From Microbacterium sp. ProA8 (GTDB taxonomy: Bacteria > Actinomycetota > Actinomycetes > Actinomycetales > Microbacteriaceae): 64,000 nucleotides of DNA. Position 1 is the stretch's first letter; each line of letters starts with the position of its first letter. A program made the translations under genes and the position numbers. Positions 49,520 through 57,346 of this stretch are shown in pieces. The notes below the pieces were generated by a model. The model saw nothing but the letters and a program-made list of their open reading frames with translations. It was not told the DNA's origin and did no database searches. The stretch spans positions 1,426,001-1,490,000 of the forward strand of contig NZ_CP157000.1 in assembly GCF_039905635.1 (NCBI RefSeq), written 5' to 3'.

Positions 49520-50353
49520 GTGGATTTCAGCACCTTCCTGAGCACGCCGATCACGTGGTGGCAGGTGCTCTGGGCGGTGCTGTCCCTGGTCGCGGGCTGG
49601 GTCGCCTCGCGGTTCGCCAAGCGCGGCGTCGTCGATCTGATGGGCCACGTGCCGACGGCCACGCCTGCGGCCACGCGGTTCGCCGCCCGCCTCGCGCAGT
49701 ACACGCTGCTGCTGCTGGGCGTCGGCGTCGCCCTGGCGTTCCTCGGCGCCAACGTGCAGCCGGTGCTCGCCGTCGTGCTGGTGCTGGCGGTCGTCGCGGC
49801 GCTGGTGCTGCGCGGCGTGGCCGACAACTTCGCCGCGAGCGTGCTGATCGCCACCCGCAAGCCCGTCGTGCTGGGCGAGGAGATCACGGTGGAAGGGCCC
49901 GACGGCGAGCCCCTGACCGGCACCGTCATCGAGCTGAACTCCCGCGCCGTGGTCTTCACGACGCCCGACGGACGCACCGCCCACGTGCCGAACGCGAAGC
50001 TGCTCGCCGAGACGCTCGTCAACAACTCCCGGCACGGGGGCCGGCGCAGCGAGGTGCAGGTGCGCGTGGAACGTGCCGATGCGAGCCTCGCCGACATCAC
50101 CGTGGCGCTGACGGATGCCGCAGCCGCCGTCGACGGCGTGCTCCCCGAGCCCGCGGCGGTCGTGCTGGTGTCCGCCGTCTCCGACGCGCGCGTCACCGCA
50201 CGAGTCCAGTTCTGGCACGCGGCGACGAGCGGGCTCGGCGTGACGTCGGCGGTGGTGGCGGCCCTGACCGCGGGCCTTGCGGACCGGGGATGGACGGCGA
50301 CCGTCACCAGCGAGGCCGTCGGTCCGCCGCTCGTGCCGGGCGATCGGGTGTGA
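49520..50353 (+). CDS. Small-conductance mechanosensitive channel (MscS family)
   Basis: 277 aa, GTG start with leaderless-type promoter. Three TM helices (about 10-30, 55-80, 82-105). The pore-lining TM3 and beta-domain entry GVADNFAASVLIATRKPVVLGEEI are recognisable, followed by NAKLLAETLVNNS and a C-terminal alpha/beta vestibule domain. It opens under membrane tension to release solutes in hypo-osmotic shock. It overlaps or closely precedes the SulP gene, with which it may share an mRNA. Confidence 0.9.
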   Translation: MDFSTFLSTPITWWQVLWAVLSLVAGWVASRFAKRGVVDLMGHVPTATPAATRFAARLAQYTLLLLGVGVALAFLGANVQPVLAVVLVLAVVAALVLRGVADNFAASVLIATRKPVVLGEEITVEGPDGEPLTGTVIELNSRAVVFTTPDGRTAHVPNAKLLAETLVNNSRHGGRRSEVQVRVERADASLADITVALTDAAAAVDGVLPEPAAVVLVSAVSDARVTARVQFWHAATSGLGVTSAVVAALTAGLADRGWTATVTSEAVGPPLVPGDRV

Positions 50354-50415
50354 TGCGGCCCCGCCGTGCCAAGGTGGAGACGATCGTTCCCTCCCCACGC
50401 CCCTCAGGAGCCGGC

Positions 50416-52074
50416 ATGCAACGACCTCTCGCGGGGTTGACCAGGCACAATCTCGTCACGGAGCTGACGGCCGGCGTCACCCTTCTCGCGATCGCGATCC
50501 CCCTGAACATCGGATACGCCCAGATCGCGGGGCTCCCGCCGACGGCGGGCCTGTACGCGCTCATCGTGCCGACGATCATCTATGCGCTCATCGTGTCGTC
50601 GCGGCAGCTGGTCGTGTCGCCGGATGCCGCCGCCGCGGCGCTCGTGGCCTCGTCGATCGGCGGTCTCGCGGCCGCAGGCAGCGCCGGATACGCGACCCTC
50701 GCCCTGGCGCAGGCCATCATCAGCGGCATCCTGTTCCTGCTCATGGCCGTGTTCAAGCTCGGCTTCCTCGCAAGCTTCCTCTCCAAGCCGATCCTGGTGG
50801 GCTTCGTCGGCGGCCTCGCGCTGGACATCATGGTGAGCCAGATCGCCAAGATGCTCGGGGTGAAGATCGACTCCGGCGGCGAGTTCGTCGAGAAGGTCGC
50901 GGGGCTCATCCTGGGGCTGAACACATTCAACCCGTGGTCGCTCGGCGTCGCCGCCGCCTCGGTCGCGGTGCTGCTGCTCGGTCGACGCTTCGTGCCGAAG
51001 ATCCCGTGGGCCCTGGTGGTGCTGATCGTCTCGACGATCGTCGTCGTGGTGGCGGATCTCGACGACCGGGGCGTGGACGTGCTGGGCGCGGTGCCGGCGG
51101 GTCCGCCCGCGCTGACGTGGCCCGTCCTCGACTGGACCATGTGGTTCGCACTCGTCCCGTCCGCGATCGCGCTCACCCTGGTGACCACCGCCGAGGGCCT
51201 TCTCGTGTCGCGCTCGTACGCCGAGAAGCGCGGCTATCCGTTCCACGCGAACCGCGATCTGCTCGCGTTCGGCCTCGGCAACATCGCGGCCGGCGCCCAG
51301 GGCAGCTTCGCGATGGGCTCCTCGACATCCCGCACCGCGGCGATGGACCAGGCCGGCTCCCGCACTCAACTGCCGTCGCTCGTGCTCGCCGTCGGAACGC
51401 TGCTGCTGCTGCTGTTCGGCACGGCGCTGCTCGCCGACATCCCGTCGCCGGCCATCGGCGCCGTGGTCGGCGTCGCGATCCTGCCGCTGCTGGGCATCCG
51501 CGAGTTCCGGCAGCTGTGGCGTCAGGACCGCTTCGAGTTCGCCGTCGCGGCGACATGCTTCCTCGTCACCCTCTTCGTCGGCGCGATCCCCGGCATCCTG
51601 GTCGCATTCGTGCTCGCGCTCATCAACCTCGCCCAGCGCGCGGCGAATCCGACGATCGACGTGCTCGAGGCGAACGACGACGCCAAGCAGTCCCTGCTGG
51701 AGGATGCCCCCCACGGGGCCACGACCGCGCCCGGCCTTGTCGTCATCCGGATGGCCGCCCCACTCTTCTTCGCCAACGGCGCCGTCTTCACCTCGGCGGT
51801 CAAGCGCGCGGTCACCGGCGCCGACCAGCCGGTGCACCACGTGGTCATCGACATGGAAGCCGTCACCGACATCGACGTCACCGGCGCCGAGGCGTTCGAA
51901 TCCCTCGAGCACTGGCTCCGCGACCACGACGTGACGCTCGCGTTCAGCCGTGTCCGGCCGCCCACCAGAGCCCGCCTGGAGGAGCTCGGACTGCTCGCTG
52001 ACCAGGCATTCTTTGCGACCAACCGGGCGGCCGTCACGGCGCTTGCCGACCGCGACGAGAAGCCGCAGGACTGA
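50416..52074 (+). CDS. SulP family anion transporter with STAS domain
   Basis: 552 aa from the ATG at 50416, with CAGGAG upstream; an earlier ATG at 50353 overlapping the mscS stop is possible. The membrane part starts ELTAGVTLLAIAIPLNIGYAQIAGLPPTAGLY, a SulP signature, with a GSFAMGSSTSRTAAMDQAGSRTQL segment in the middle. The STAS domain (about 425-540) contains VVIDMEAVTDIDVTGAEAFESL. It imports sulfate, bicarbonate or another oxyanion; which one is uncertain. No sulfur assimilation genes are adjacent. Confidence 0.92.
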   Translation: MQRPLAGLTRHNLVTELTAGVTLLAIAIPLNIGYAQIAGLPPTAGLYALIVPTIIYALIVSSRQLVVSPDAAAAALVASSIGGLAAAGSAGYATLALAQAIISGILFLLMAVFKLGFLASFLSKPILVGFVGGLALDIMVSQIAKMLGVKIDSGGEFVEKVAGLILGLNTFNPWSLGVAAASVAVLLLGRRFVPKIPWALVVLIVSTIVVVVADLDDRGVDVLGAVPAGPPALTWPVLDWTMWFALVPSAIALTLVTTAEGLLVSRSYAEKRGYPFHANRDLLAFGLGNIAAGAQGSFAMGSSTSRTAAMDQAGSRTQLPSLVLAVGTLLLLLFGTALLADIPSPAIGAVVGVAILPLLGIREFRQLWRQDRFEFAVAATCFLVTLFVGAIPGILVAFVLALINLAQRAANPTIDVLEANDDAKQSLLEDAPHGATTAPGLVVIRMAAPLFFANGAVFTSAVKRAVTGADQPVHHVVIDMEAVTDIDVTGAEAFESLEHWLRDHDVTLAFSRVRPPTRARLEELGLLADQAFFATNRAAVTALADRDEKPQD

Positions 52075-52128
52075 CGAGGCCGCAAGACTGAGCATCGGTC
52101 GCCCGACCGGCAGGAAGGGGAGAAGCAC

Positions 52129-52336
52129 ATGCAGCAGCGCGAACCGGAAGCGTCGATCAGGCAGGCCCACCGACACGCCGCTGCAGCTGACACTGTCGAA
52201 GACGCGCCTGATCCAGCTGGCGGGTGGTGACACCGAGAGCGCGGGCGTCGAGGTGCGCGGCGATGCGGGCGTCCTGCAGCAGATCCTCGGCGTGCTCGAC
52301 CAGGCCGATCCGAATTTCGAGATCGTCCTCCCGTAA
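52129..52336 (+). pseudogene. Frameshifted fragment resembling an alkyl sulfatase C-terminal domain
   Basis: A good ribosome site (AGGAAGGGGAG) precedes an ATG at 52129, but that frame stops after 33 codons. In the neighbouring frame, up to the stop at 52336, the sequence LQLTLSKTRLIQLAGG ... GVLQQILGVLDQADPNFEIVLP looks like the SCP2-like C-terminal domain of alkyl sulfatases, without any start codon and without the metallo-beta-lactamase part. This fits a decayed remnant. A short, intact gene of other origin is the alternative. Confidence 0.4.
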
Positions 52337-52450
52337 CCCGCTCCCGGATCGCCGGCATCGCCACCGCGATGCCGGCGATTTGCGATAGCAGTCACCGCAG
52401 AAGGGGTCAAGGCGCTCCCCGCCTCCCGCCCCACCCGCAAGACTCGAAGC

Positions 52451-52921
52451 ATGAAGCGGTGGCGACGCGTGTGCTGCGTGCCCCTGCTGGTGATCGCGCT
52501 GAGCGCGGCAGGATGCGGCGTCACGGTGCCGACCGACCCCCAGGGCACTCTGGAGCGCGTCCGCGGGGGAGTGCTTCACGCGGGCGCCTCGGCGTCCGGC
52601 GAACTCGTCACCATCGACGGCCCGGAGGTGGGCGGCACGCTCGCCGAGATCGTCGAGGACTTCGCGGAGACGGTCGACGCGCGGGTCGAATGGACAGTGG
52701 GCAGCGAGGAGGACCTCGTCGACGGGCTCGAGAGCGGCGACCTCGACGTGGCGATCGGCGGGATGACCGACGCCACGCCGTGGTCGGATCGCGTCGCGGT
52801 GACGCGTTCCTATGACACCATCCCCGGATCGCGCGGTCCCGTCGTGCTGCTCGTGCCCTTGGGTGAGAACGCCTGGCAGGCGCAGCTCGAGGGCTATCTC
52901 GACCGCGAGGTGGCGCCGTGA
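52451..52921 (+). CDS. Half-size periplasmic-binding lipoprotein
   Basis: 156 aa. Signal peptide with lipobox SAAGC (Cys22). The mature region, with GGTLAEIVEDFAETVDARVEWTVG and DLDVAIGGMTDATPWSDRVAVTRSY, resembles the first lobe of family 3 solute-binding proteins (amino acid type), but the second lobe is missing, so it is about half the usual size. It overlaps the CDF transporter gene (GTGA). The pair is probably one functional unit, with the lipoprotein perhaps sensing or delivering a ligand at the outer face. Confidence 0.7.
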   Translation: MKRWRRVCCVPLLVIALSAAGCGVTVPTDPQGTLERVRGGVLHAGASASGELVTIDGPEVGGTLAEIVEDFAETVDARVEWTVGSEEDLVDGLESGDLDVAIGGMTDATPWSDRVAVTRSYDTIPGSRGPVVLLVPLGENAWQAQLEGYLDREVAP

Positions 52922-53907
52922 AGTCGATGGGACGCACGGATCTGCCGCCGGAACAGCAGAGGGCGCTGCGCAGCGCCATCCGCTGGGAGTGGTTCACCAT
53001 CGGCTACACCGTGGTGACGATCGGCCTCATCGCCCTCGTCGTGGGCGGATCGCAGGCGATGAAGACCGCGTGGATCGAGGACATGCTGTCGCTGATCCCG
53101 CAGATCTCATTCCTCGTCGCCCTGATCTTCATCCGTCGCCGTCCGACCCGCGCCTTCCCGTTCGGGTTGCACCGCATGATGGGGGTCGGGCATCTGGTCG
53201 CCGGCGTCGCGCTGCTCGCGGTCGGCGGCAACCTCGCATACGAGGCGATCAGCGGACTCGTCCGCGCCGAGCATCCCTCGATCGGCACGGTGTTCCTGTT
53301 CGGCCAGACGATCTGGCTCGGCTGGTTCATGGTGGCGGTGATGAGCGTGATCGTCATCGGCCCGTTGTTCTACGGGCGCGCGAAGGCGAAGCTGGCACCC
53401 ACGCTGCACAACAAGGTGCTGTACGCGGATGCCGACATGGCCAAGGCCGACTGGACCTCCACGGTCGCCTCGATCGTCGGCGTGCTCGGTGTCGGCATCG
53501 GCCTGTGGTGGCTCGACGGCGCCGCCGCGCTGTTCATCTCGCTCGGGATCATGTGGGACGGCTGGCGCAACTCCCGCGGGGCGGTGCGCGATCTGATCGA
53601 TCAGCGCGCGCGCACCGAGGACGACGCCCGCCCGCATCCCCTCATCGCGCGCATCGCCGACCGTGTGCAGGAGTTCGGATGGGTGCGTGAGAGCGGCGTG
53701 CGCATGCGCGACATGGGTCAGGTGTTCCACGTCGAGGTCTTCGTGGTGCCGACCCGCGACGAGGTCCGTCTGGATGAGATCGAGGACGTGCGCGCGGCGG
53801 TCGCGCAACTCGACTGGAAGGTGCAGGACGTCGTGGTGATCGTGACCGCCAGCCTGCCGGACGAAGCCGAGCCGGCCACGCGACAGGAATCGCACAGCGA
53901 CGCCTGA
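52918..53907 (+). CDS. Cation diffusion facilitator (CDF) family transporter
   Basis: 329 aa from the GTG at 52918. Six TM helices followed by a cytoplasmic ferredoxin-like domain (about 230-310). TM2 carries IEDMLSLIP, and TM5 carries ADADMAKADW where most Zn exporters have HxxxD. The changed ligands suggest specificity other than Zn2+, possibly Mn2+ or Fe2+, or another role. It normally exports divalent metal by proton exchange. Co-translated with a lipid-anchored binding-like protein, which is unusual for CDF genes. Confidence 0.85.
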   Translation: MKSMGRTDLPPEQQRALRSAIRWEWFTIGYTVVTIGLIALVVGGSQAMKTAWIEDMLSLIPQISFLVALIFIRRRPTRAFPFGLHRMMGVGHLVAGVALLAVGGNLAYEAISGLVRAEHPSIGTVFLFGQTIWLGWFMVAVMSVIVIGPLFYGRAKAKLAPTLHNKVLYADADMAKADWTSTVASIVGVLGVGIGLWWLDGAAALFISLGIMWDGWRNSRGAVRDLIDQRARTEDDARPHPLIARIADRVQEFGWVRESGVRMRDMGQVFHVEVFVVPTRDEVRLDEIEDVRAAVAQLDWKVQDVVVIVTASLPDEAEPATRQESHSDA

Positions 53908-53918
53908 GCGGCATTCGC

Positions 53919-53940
53919 CGGGGCTACGGCATCCGCCCCG
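53919..53940. terminator. Weak hairpin between convergent genes
   Basis: CGGGG (53919-53923) pairs with CCCCG (53936-53940) around a loop that contains a GGCATCC copy. Weak by itself. Confidence 0.35.
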
Positions 53941-53952
53941 TCGTTCTGCTGT

Positions 53953-54216
53953 TCAGTCGGTCACCTGGGGAAGGCCGTCGGACCACTCTCCATCCGGCGA
54001 GGCTGCGGGATCCTCCTCGGGCACCGGAACGACGGCCAGCGGAACGCCGGGAGACAGCAGCAGCAGAGCCCTGCGCATCGCGCCCTCGCCGTCGTTGACC
54101 TCGAGCCAGTAGGTTCCCGCCGCGAGCCCTGCCTCGATCTCCGCTCGGAGGTCTTCGATTCGGCGCCCGCCGACGCTGTAGTGATCGCCGCCGTAGTAGA
54201 TGTCGATCCGTTTCAT
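53953..54216 (-). CDS. Small hypothetical protein
   Basis: 87 aa from the ATG at 54216, which has GGGAG upstream. Starts MKRIDIYYGGDHYSVGGR, continues with a helix (IEDLRAEIEAGLAAGT) and a strand pair (YWLEVNDGEG, ALLLLSPGVPLAVVPV), and ends in an acidic tail. It looks like a folded small alpha/beta protein, of a type common in Microbacteriaceae with no known function. It lies 90 bases downstream of the DUF7882-like gene on the same strand. Confidence 0.65.
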   Translation of the reverse strand: MKRIDIYYGGDHYSVGGRRIEDLRAEIEAGLAAGTYWLEVNDGEGAMRRALLLLSPGVPLAVVPVPEEDPAASPDGEWSDGLPQVTD

Positions 54217-54305
54217 GATCGCTCCCATCTGCGGCTCCACCGTCGCACCGGAGGCGGGGCGACGGCCAAAGCCTTGACAAAGCCCGTGGGTTGCCGTAGC
54301 TCGGT

Positions 54306-54656
54306 TCAGCCGAGCAGTTCCTGCTCCGGCTCATGCTCCGGTGCGGCCACGGGTGCCGGCTGAGCAGGTTCGGGCACCAGGTACAGTCCGGACGGCGAGT
54401 TCGCCGTGTGGGTGAGAGCGTCGATCCAGGCGGGGTTCAGCTGGGGAGTGCGACTGCCGTAGAACTTGTAGACGAGGGAGCAGCGGGGGTGCACCCAGAT
54501 GGTGGTGCGGCCGTCGCCGATGCTGACGTCGTCGCGCCACGTGAAGTGGAAGGGTTCGCCGCGCCGGAGCTTGGTGCCGATCACCAGCTGCAGATGTGCG
54601 AGGGTCCGATCATCGAAATCGACCTTCACCGTCCCCTCGTAAGTGAGTTTGCCCAT
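54306..54656 (-). CDS. DUF7882-like small protein (often misnamed ATP-dependent DNA ligase)
   Basis: 116 aa. MGKLTYEGTVKVDFDDRTLAHLQLVIGTKLRRGEPF and FTWRDDVSIGDGRTTIWVHP (each broken up here only for reference) are typical of a short actinobacterial family that databases have labelled DNA ligase without support: it has no nucleotidyltransferase lysine motif. The C-terminus is a Pro/Glu-rich tail. GGAGG precedes the ATG at 54656. The true function is unknown; a Microbacteriaceae-enriched family. Confidence 0.75.
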   Translation of the reverse strand: MGKLTYEGTVKVDFDDRTLAHLQLVIGTKLRRGEPFHFTWRDDVSIGDGRTTIWVHPRCSLVYKFYGSRTPQLNPAWIDALTHTANSPSGLYLVPEPAQPAPVAAPEHEPEQELLG

Positions 54657-54910
54657 CGTGCGCCTCCGCTCTGGGGATGCCGGCGAACGTAGCGCTGGGG
54701 TGGCTCAGGGGCGGACGCCGATCACGAACACCTTCGATCCTCGCGGGTGGGCGTCGTCGCGGGCCAGGCCTTGACAGCCGTCGTCGGATGCACCAAGGGG
54801 CGCCCGTTCCGATGCGCCGGCGTCGGGGTGCTCGAGCGGATCGCGGCGCTGTGCGCAGCGGCGACCGCCGTGAAGGACCGCGCCGCCGGGATGGTAGTCT
54901 CGATCGGCAC
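54657..54910. other. Non-coding stretch before tRNA-Arg
   Basis: No convincing gene or structure in 254 bases apart from one GGATGCC copy near 54675. The tRNA promoter is expected at its right end. Confidence 0.4.
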
Positions 54911-54983
54911 GCCTCCGTAGCTCAGGGGATAGAGCGTTGGTTTCCGGTACCAAAGGTCGCAGGTTCGATTCCTGTCGGGGGCA
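54911..54983 (+). tRNA. tRNA-Arg (anticodon CCG)
   Basis: The acceptor stem GCCTCCG (54911-54917) pairs with CGGGGGC (54976-54982), with one T-G pair. Anticodon stem TTGGT/ACCAA closes the loop TTCCGGT, so the anticodon is CCG (reads CGG). The T-loop GGTTCGATTCC is canonical. CCA is not encoded. A terminator follows directly. Confidence 0.95.
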
Positions 54984-54988
54984 CGAAA

Positions 54989-55016
54989 AAGAATCCCAGG
55001 TTCGCCTGGGATTCTT
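54989..55016 (+). terminator. Rho-independent terminator of the tRNA gene
   Basis: A perfect 12-bp stem AAGAATCCCAGG / CCTGGGATTCTT closed by the stable TTCG tetraloop, five bases after the tRNA 3' end, with a short T-run after it. It also faces the convergent SGNH gene. Confidence 0.85.
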
Positions 55017-55050
55017 CGTTTCCCGGTGGCGCCCGAGCTGACCACGCCGG

Positions 55051-55935
55051 TCAGGGTGCGACGGGGTCCTCGTCGTGCGGGGCATCCGCCACGATCGCGG
55101 GCTGGAGCTCCATCGCCTCGATCGCGTCGGCGACCCGAGCCGCGAGGTAGGCGTGGCCGTCCGTCGAGGGGTGGTCGCGACCGATCGGGCCGGTGTCGAT
55201 GACCTCGAGGTAGTTGGCCGCGGTGATCCAGCCCTCGGCGATCGGCGAGATGTACCACCAGCCGCGCGCGGCGGCGAGCTCGGCCAGCTCCGTGTCGATG
55301 CTGCTGGTCGGGCTCTCGACCGGCAGCACCTGCGGCGAAGGACCGAGGATGACGATCGCGGCGTCGGGGTAACGGGCCTCGAGTGCGTCCCACGCGGCGG
55401 TGACGGCATTCCGATATCCCGCCGGGTACAGCCTGCGGTCGTTGATGGACCCCTCGACGACGATCAGGTCCGGATCGAGCGCCGGGTCGAGTGCGGCGAT
55501 GCGCTCGCCGTATGCCGGACCATCGAGCCCGGGCTTGAGATAGCCGCTGCCGCGAACCCCGTCCACGACGGTCTCGACGCCGAGCTCGTCGGCGAGCCGG
55601 TACGCGAAGCCGAGTGTCGGCACGGTGGCGGCGGAGCCGTAGACCCACGAGTCGCCGAAGACGAGCACGCGCGCGCCTTCTTCGAGGACGAGGGGCGCGG
55701 GCGGGACGGATGCCGCGACGGCCGCATTCCCTTCGGCGACGGCGACGGGGGCCACCGGTTCAGGTGCGCCCCAGGGGCGGAGCACGGCCACGGCGCACAC
55801 CGCAGCCACGGCGAGCGCCGCGCCGAGGAGGGCGAGCCATCCCCGCACCCCTGCCACCCGCGGCCGGCGCGCCCAGCGGGGCGCCTGGGCGCCTGGGCCC
55901 AGCCGCCGTGCGCGGAAGCGGCCGGGCGCGTGCAT
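55051..55935 (-). CDS. SGNH/GDSL family hydrolase, membrane-anchored
   Basis: 294 aa from the ATG at 55935, chosen because TACCCT ends six bases upstream; an ATG at 55953 is an alternative. An Arg-rich N-terminus is followed by one TM helix (about 35-55), then an extracytoplasmic SGNH domain: block I VFGDSWVYGSAA (Ser), GSGYL (Gly), EGSINDRR (Asn) and DHPSTDGH (Asp/His). It probably removes acyl or acetyl groups from a surface polymer. No polysaccharide genes are next to it. Confidence 0.87.
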   Translation of the reverse strand: MHAPGRFRARRLGPGAQAPRWARRPRVAGVRGWLALLGAALAVAAVCAVAVLRPWGAPEPVAPVAVAEGNAAVAASVPPAPLVLEEGARVLVFGDSWVYGSAATVPTLGFAYRLADELGVETVVDGVRGSGYLKPGLDGPAYGERIAALDPALDPDLIVVEGSINDRRLYPAGYRNAVTAAWDALEARYPDAAIVILGPSPQVLPVESPTSSIDTELAELAAARGWWYISPIAEGWITAANYLEVIDTGPIGRDHPSTDGHAYLAARVADAIEAMELQPAIVADAPHDEDPVAP

Positions 55936-56095
55936 GAGAAGAGGGTAAGTCATCGATCGGCGAACACCGAACACAGGCCCTGAACTGGGCAATATGCGCG
56001 GCGGATCCCGAGGTTCGGACCCTCTTCGCGGTGCCCGCGGGCGACCCTGTGGACGTCCGCACGGCGCAGTCATCGGGGCATGCGAGGATACTTCG

Positions 56096-56959
56096 GTGCA
56101 ACGCATCGTGACCGCTGAGATGGACCTCGAACTCGGGGCATCCGTCGACCTCATCTTCCAGATCGCAGCCGCTCAGGCGGTGCCGATCTCGAATGAGCAG
56201 CTGACGTTCACGCAGGGCGATCGTGTGTACACCCCGACCGAGATCGTCGACCAGTCGGGAAGCCGGCTGCACCGCCTGACGGGCGAGCCCGGACCCCTCG
56301 AGATCCGGTACGAGGCGACGGTCGACGGCCAGGCCGCCACGAGTCGCACCAGCGACCTGGAGGCGATCACGTACCTCCGTCCGAGCCGGTATGCGCAGTC
56401 CGACGAGGTGTTCCAGCAGGCGCGCCGTCAGTTCAAGGGGCTCTCGGGTCACGACCTCATCGCGGCGGTGTCCGAGTTCGTCTCGACGAGCACGACCTAC
56501 ACGCCGGGACTCAGCCAGGGCACCGACAGCGCGGTCACCACTCTCATGACCGGCCAGGGCGTCTGCCGCGACTACGCGCACGTCGTCATCGCGCTGCTGC
56601 GGGCGATGGACATGCCGGCGCGCTATGCCGCGTGCTTCGCACCGGGGCTGCAGCCGATGGACTTCCATGCCGTGGCGGAGGCCTACCTCGACGGCTCCTG
56701 GTACGTCATCGACGCGACGCGTCTGGCGAATCGCCGCTCGCTCGTGCGCATCGCGACCGGACGCGATGCCGCCGACTGCGCGTTCCTCAGCTACCACGGC
56801 GGCTACGTCGGGCTGCAGCGGCTGCGCGTCGACGCCTGGGTCGTTCCGGATGCCGCCACCGGCGAGGGGCTCGAGCCGGCCGCGGATGGCGCCTATCCGC
56901 ATCAGGATCCTTTCGACCCGTCGCTCGACGACTTCACCGCCCTGGTGCAGCTGGCCTGA
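56096..56959 (+). CDS. Transglutaminase-like cysteine protease family protein
   Basis: 287 aa from the GTG at 56096, with GAGGAT six bases upstream. A beta-rich N-terminal domain (about 1-95) precedes a transglutaminase core with the catalytic triad: Cys in GQGVCRDYAHVVIALLRAM, His in MDFHAVAEAYLDG and Asp in WYVIDATRL. Such cytoplasmic bacterial proteins are often peptidases or amidases of unknown substrate. Single gene between the SGNH gene and an ArsR unit. Confidence 0.87.
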   Translation: MQRIVTAEMDLELGASVDLIFQIAAAQAVPISNEQLTFTQGDRVYTPTEIVDQSGSRLHRLTGEPGPLEIRYEATVDGQAATSRTSDLEAITYLRPSRYAQSDEVFQQARRQFKGLSGHDLIAAVSEFVSTSTTYTPGLSQGTDSAVTTLMTGQGVCRDYAHVVIALLRAMDMPARYAACFAPGLQPMDFHAVAEAYLDGSWYVIDATRLANRRSLVRIATGRDAADCAFLSYHGGYVGLQRLRVDAWVVPDAATGEGLEPAADGAYPHQDPFDPSLDDFTALVQLA

Positions 56960-56971
56960 CGTCCTCGGCCG

Positions 56972-57010
56972 GATATATCAGGCCTTGTTTATATCATCAG
57001 GCGCTGATAT
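56972..57010 (+). promoter_or_regulatory. Candidate ArsR operator
   Basis: ATATCA (56991-56996) and TGATAT (57005-57010) form an inverted repeat with an eight-base spacer just before the arsR ATG. A further palindrome GATATATC lies at 56972-56979. In a 70% GC genome such AT-rich symmetry is conspicuous. Confidence 0.6.
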
Positions 57011-57019
57011 GAATGGGCT

Positions 57020-57346
57020 ATGCACGCACTCGATGTCCTGGGAGACCCGGTCCGGCGACGACTCGTCGAGCTGCTCGCCCGCGGTGATCGCGCATCGGGG
57101 GACCTCACCGAGGTGATCCGCGCCGAGTTCGGCATCAGCCAGCCGGCGGTGTCGAACCATCTCCGGGTGCTCAGGGAAGCGGGCTTCGCGCACAGCAGCG
57201 CCGAAGGGTCGCGCCGCATCTACTCCCTCGACGGGGAGCGGATGACCGAAGTGCAGGACTGGGTCGAGGAGCACCTCGGCTTCTGGACGAATCGACTCGA
57301 CGCGCTCGGGACCGAGCTGCGCCGCAACCGCACGGAGGAACGATGA
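57020..57346 (+). CDS. ArsR family transcriptional regulator
   Basis: 108 aa winged helix: MHALDVLGDPVRRRLVELLARGD at the start and FGISQPAVSNHLRVLREAGF as the recognition helix. There are no metal-binding cysteines, so it is not an arsenic or cadmium sensor. It belongs to the group paired with SRPBCC (AHSA1-like) proteins, here the next gene, which it overlaps by ATGA. It probably represses its own operon through the AT-rich inverted repeat upstream. Confidence 0.92.
   Translation: MHALDVLGDPVRRRLVELLARGDRASGDLTEVIRAEFGISQPAVSNHLRVLREAGFAHSSAEGSRRIYSLDGERMTEVQDWVEEHLGFWTNRLDALGTELRRNRTEER

Noticed and set aside
54306..54656. ATP-dependent DNA ligase annotation for the 116-residue protein
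   Set aside because: It has no KxDG motif or nucleotidyltransferase fold. The label is a propagated database error.
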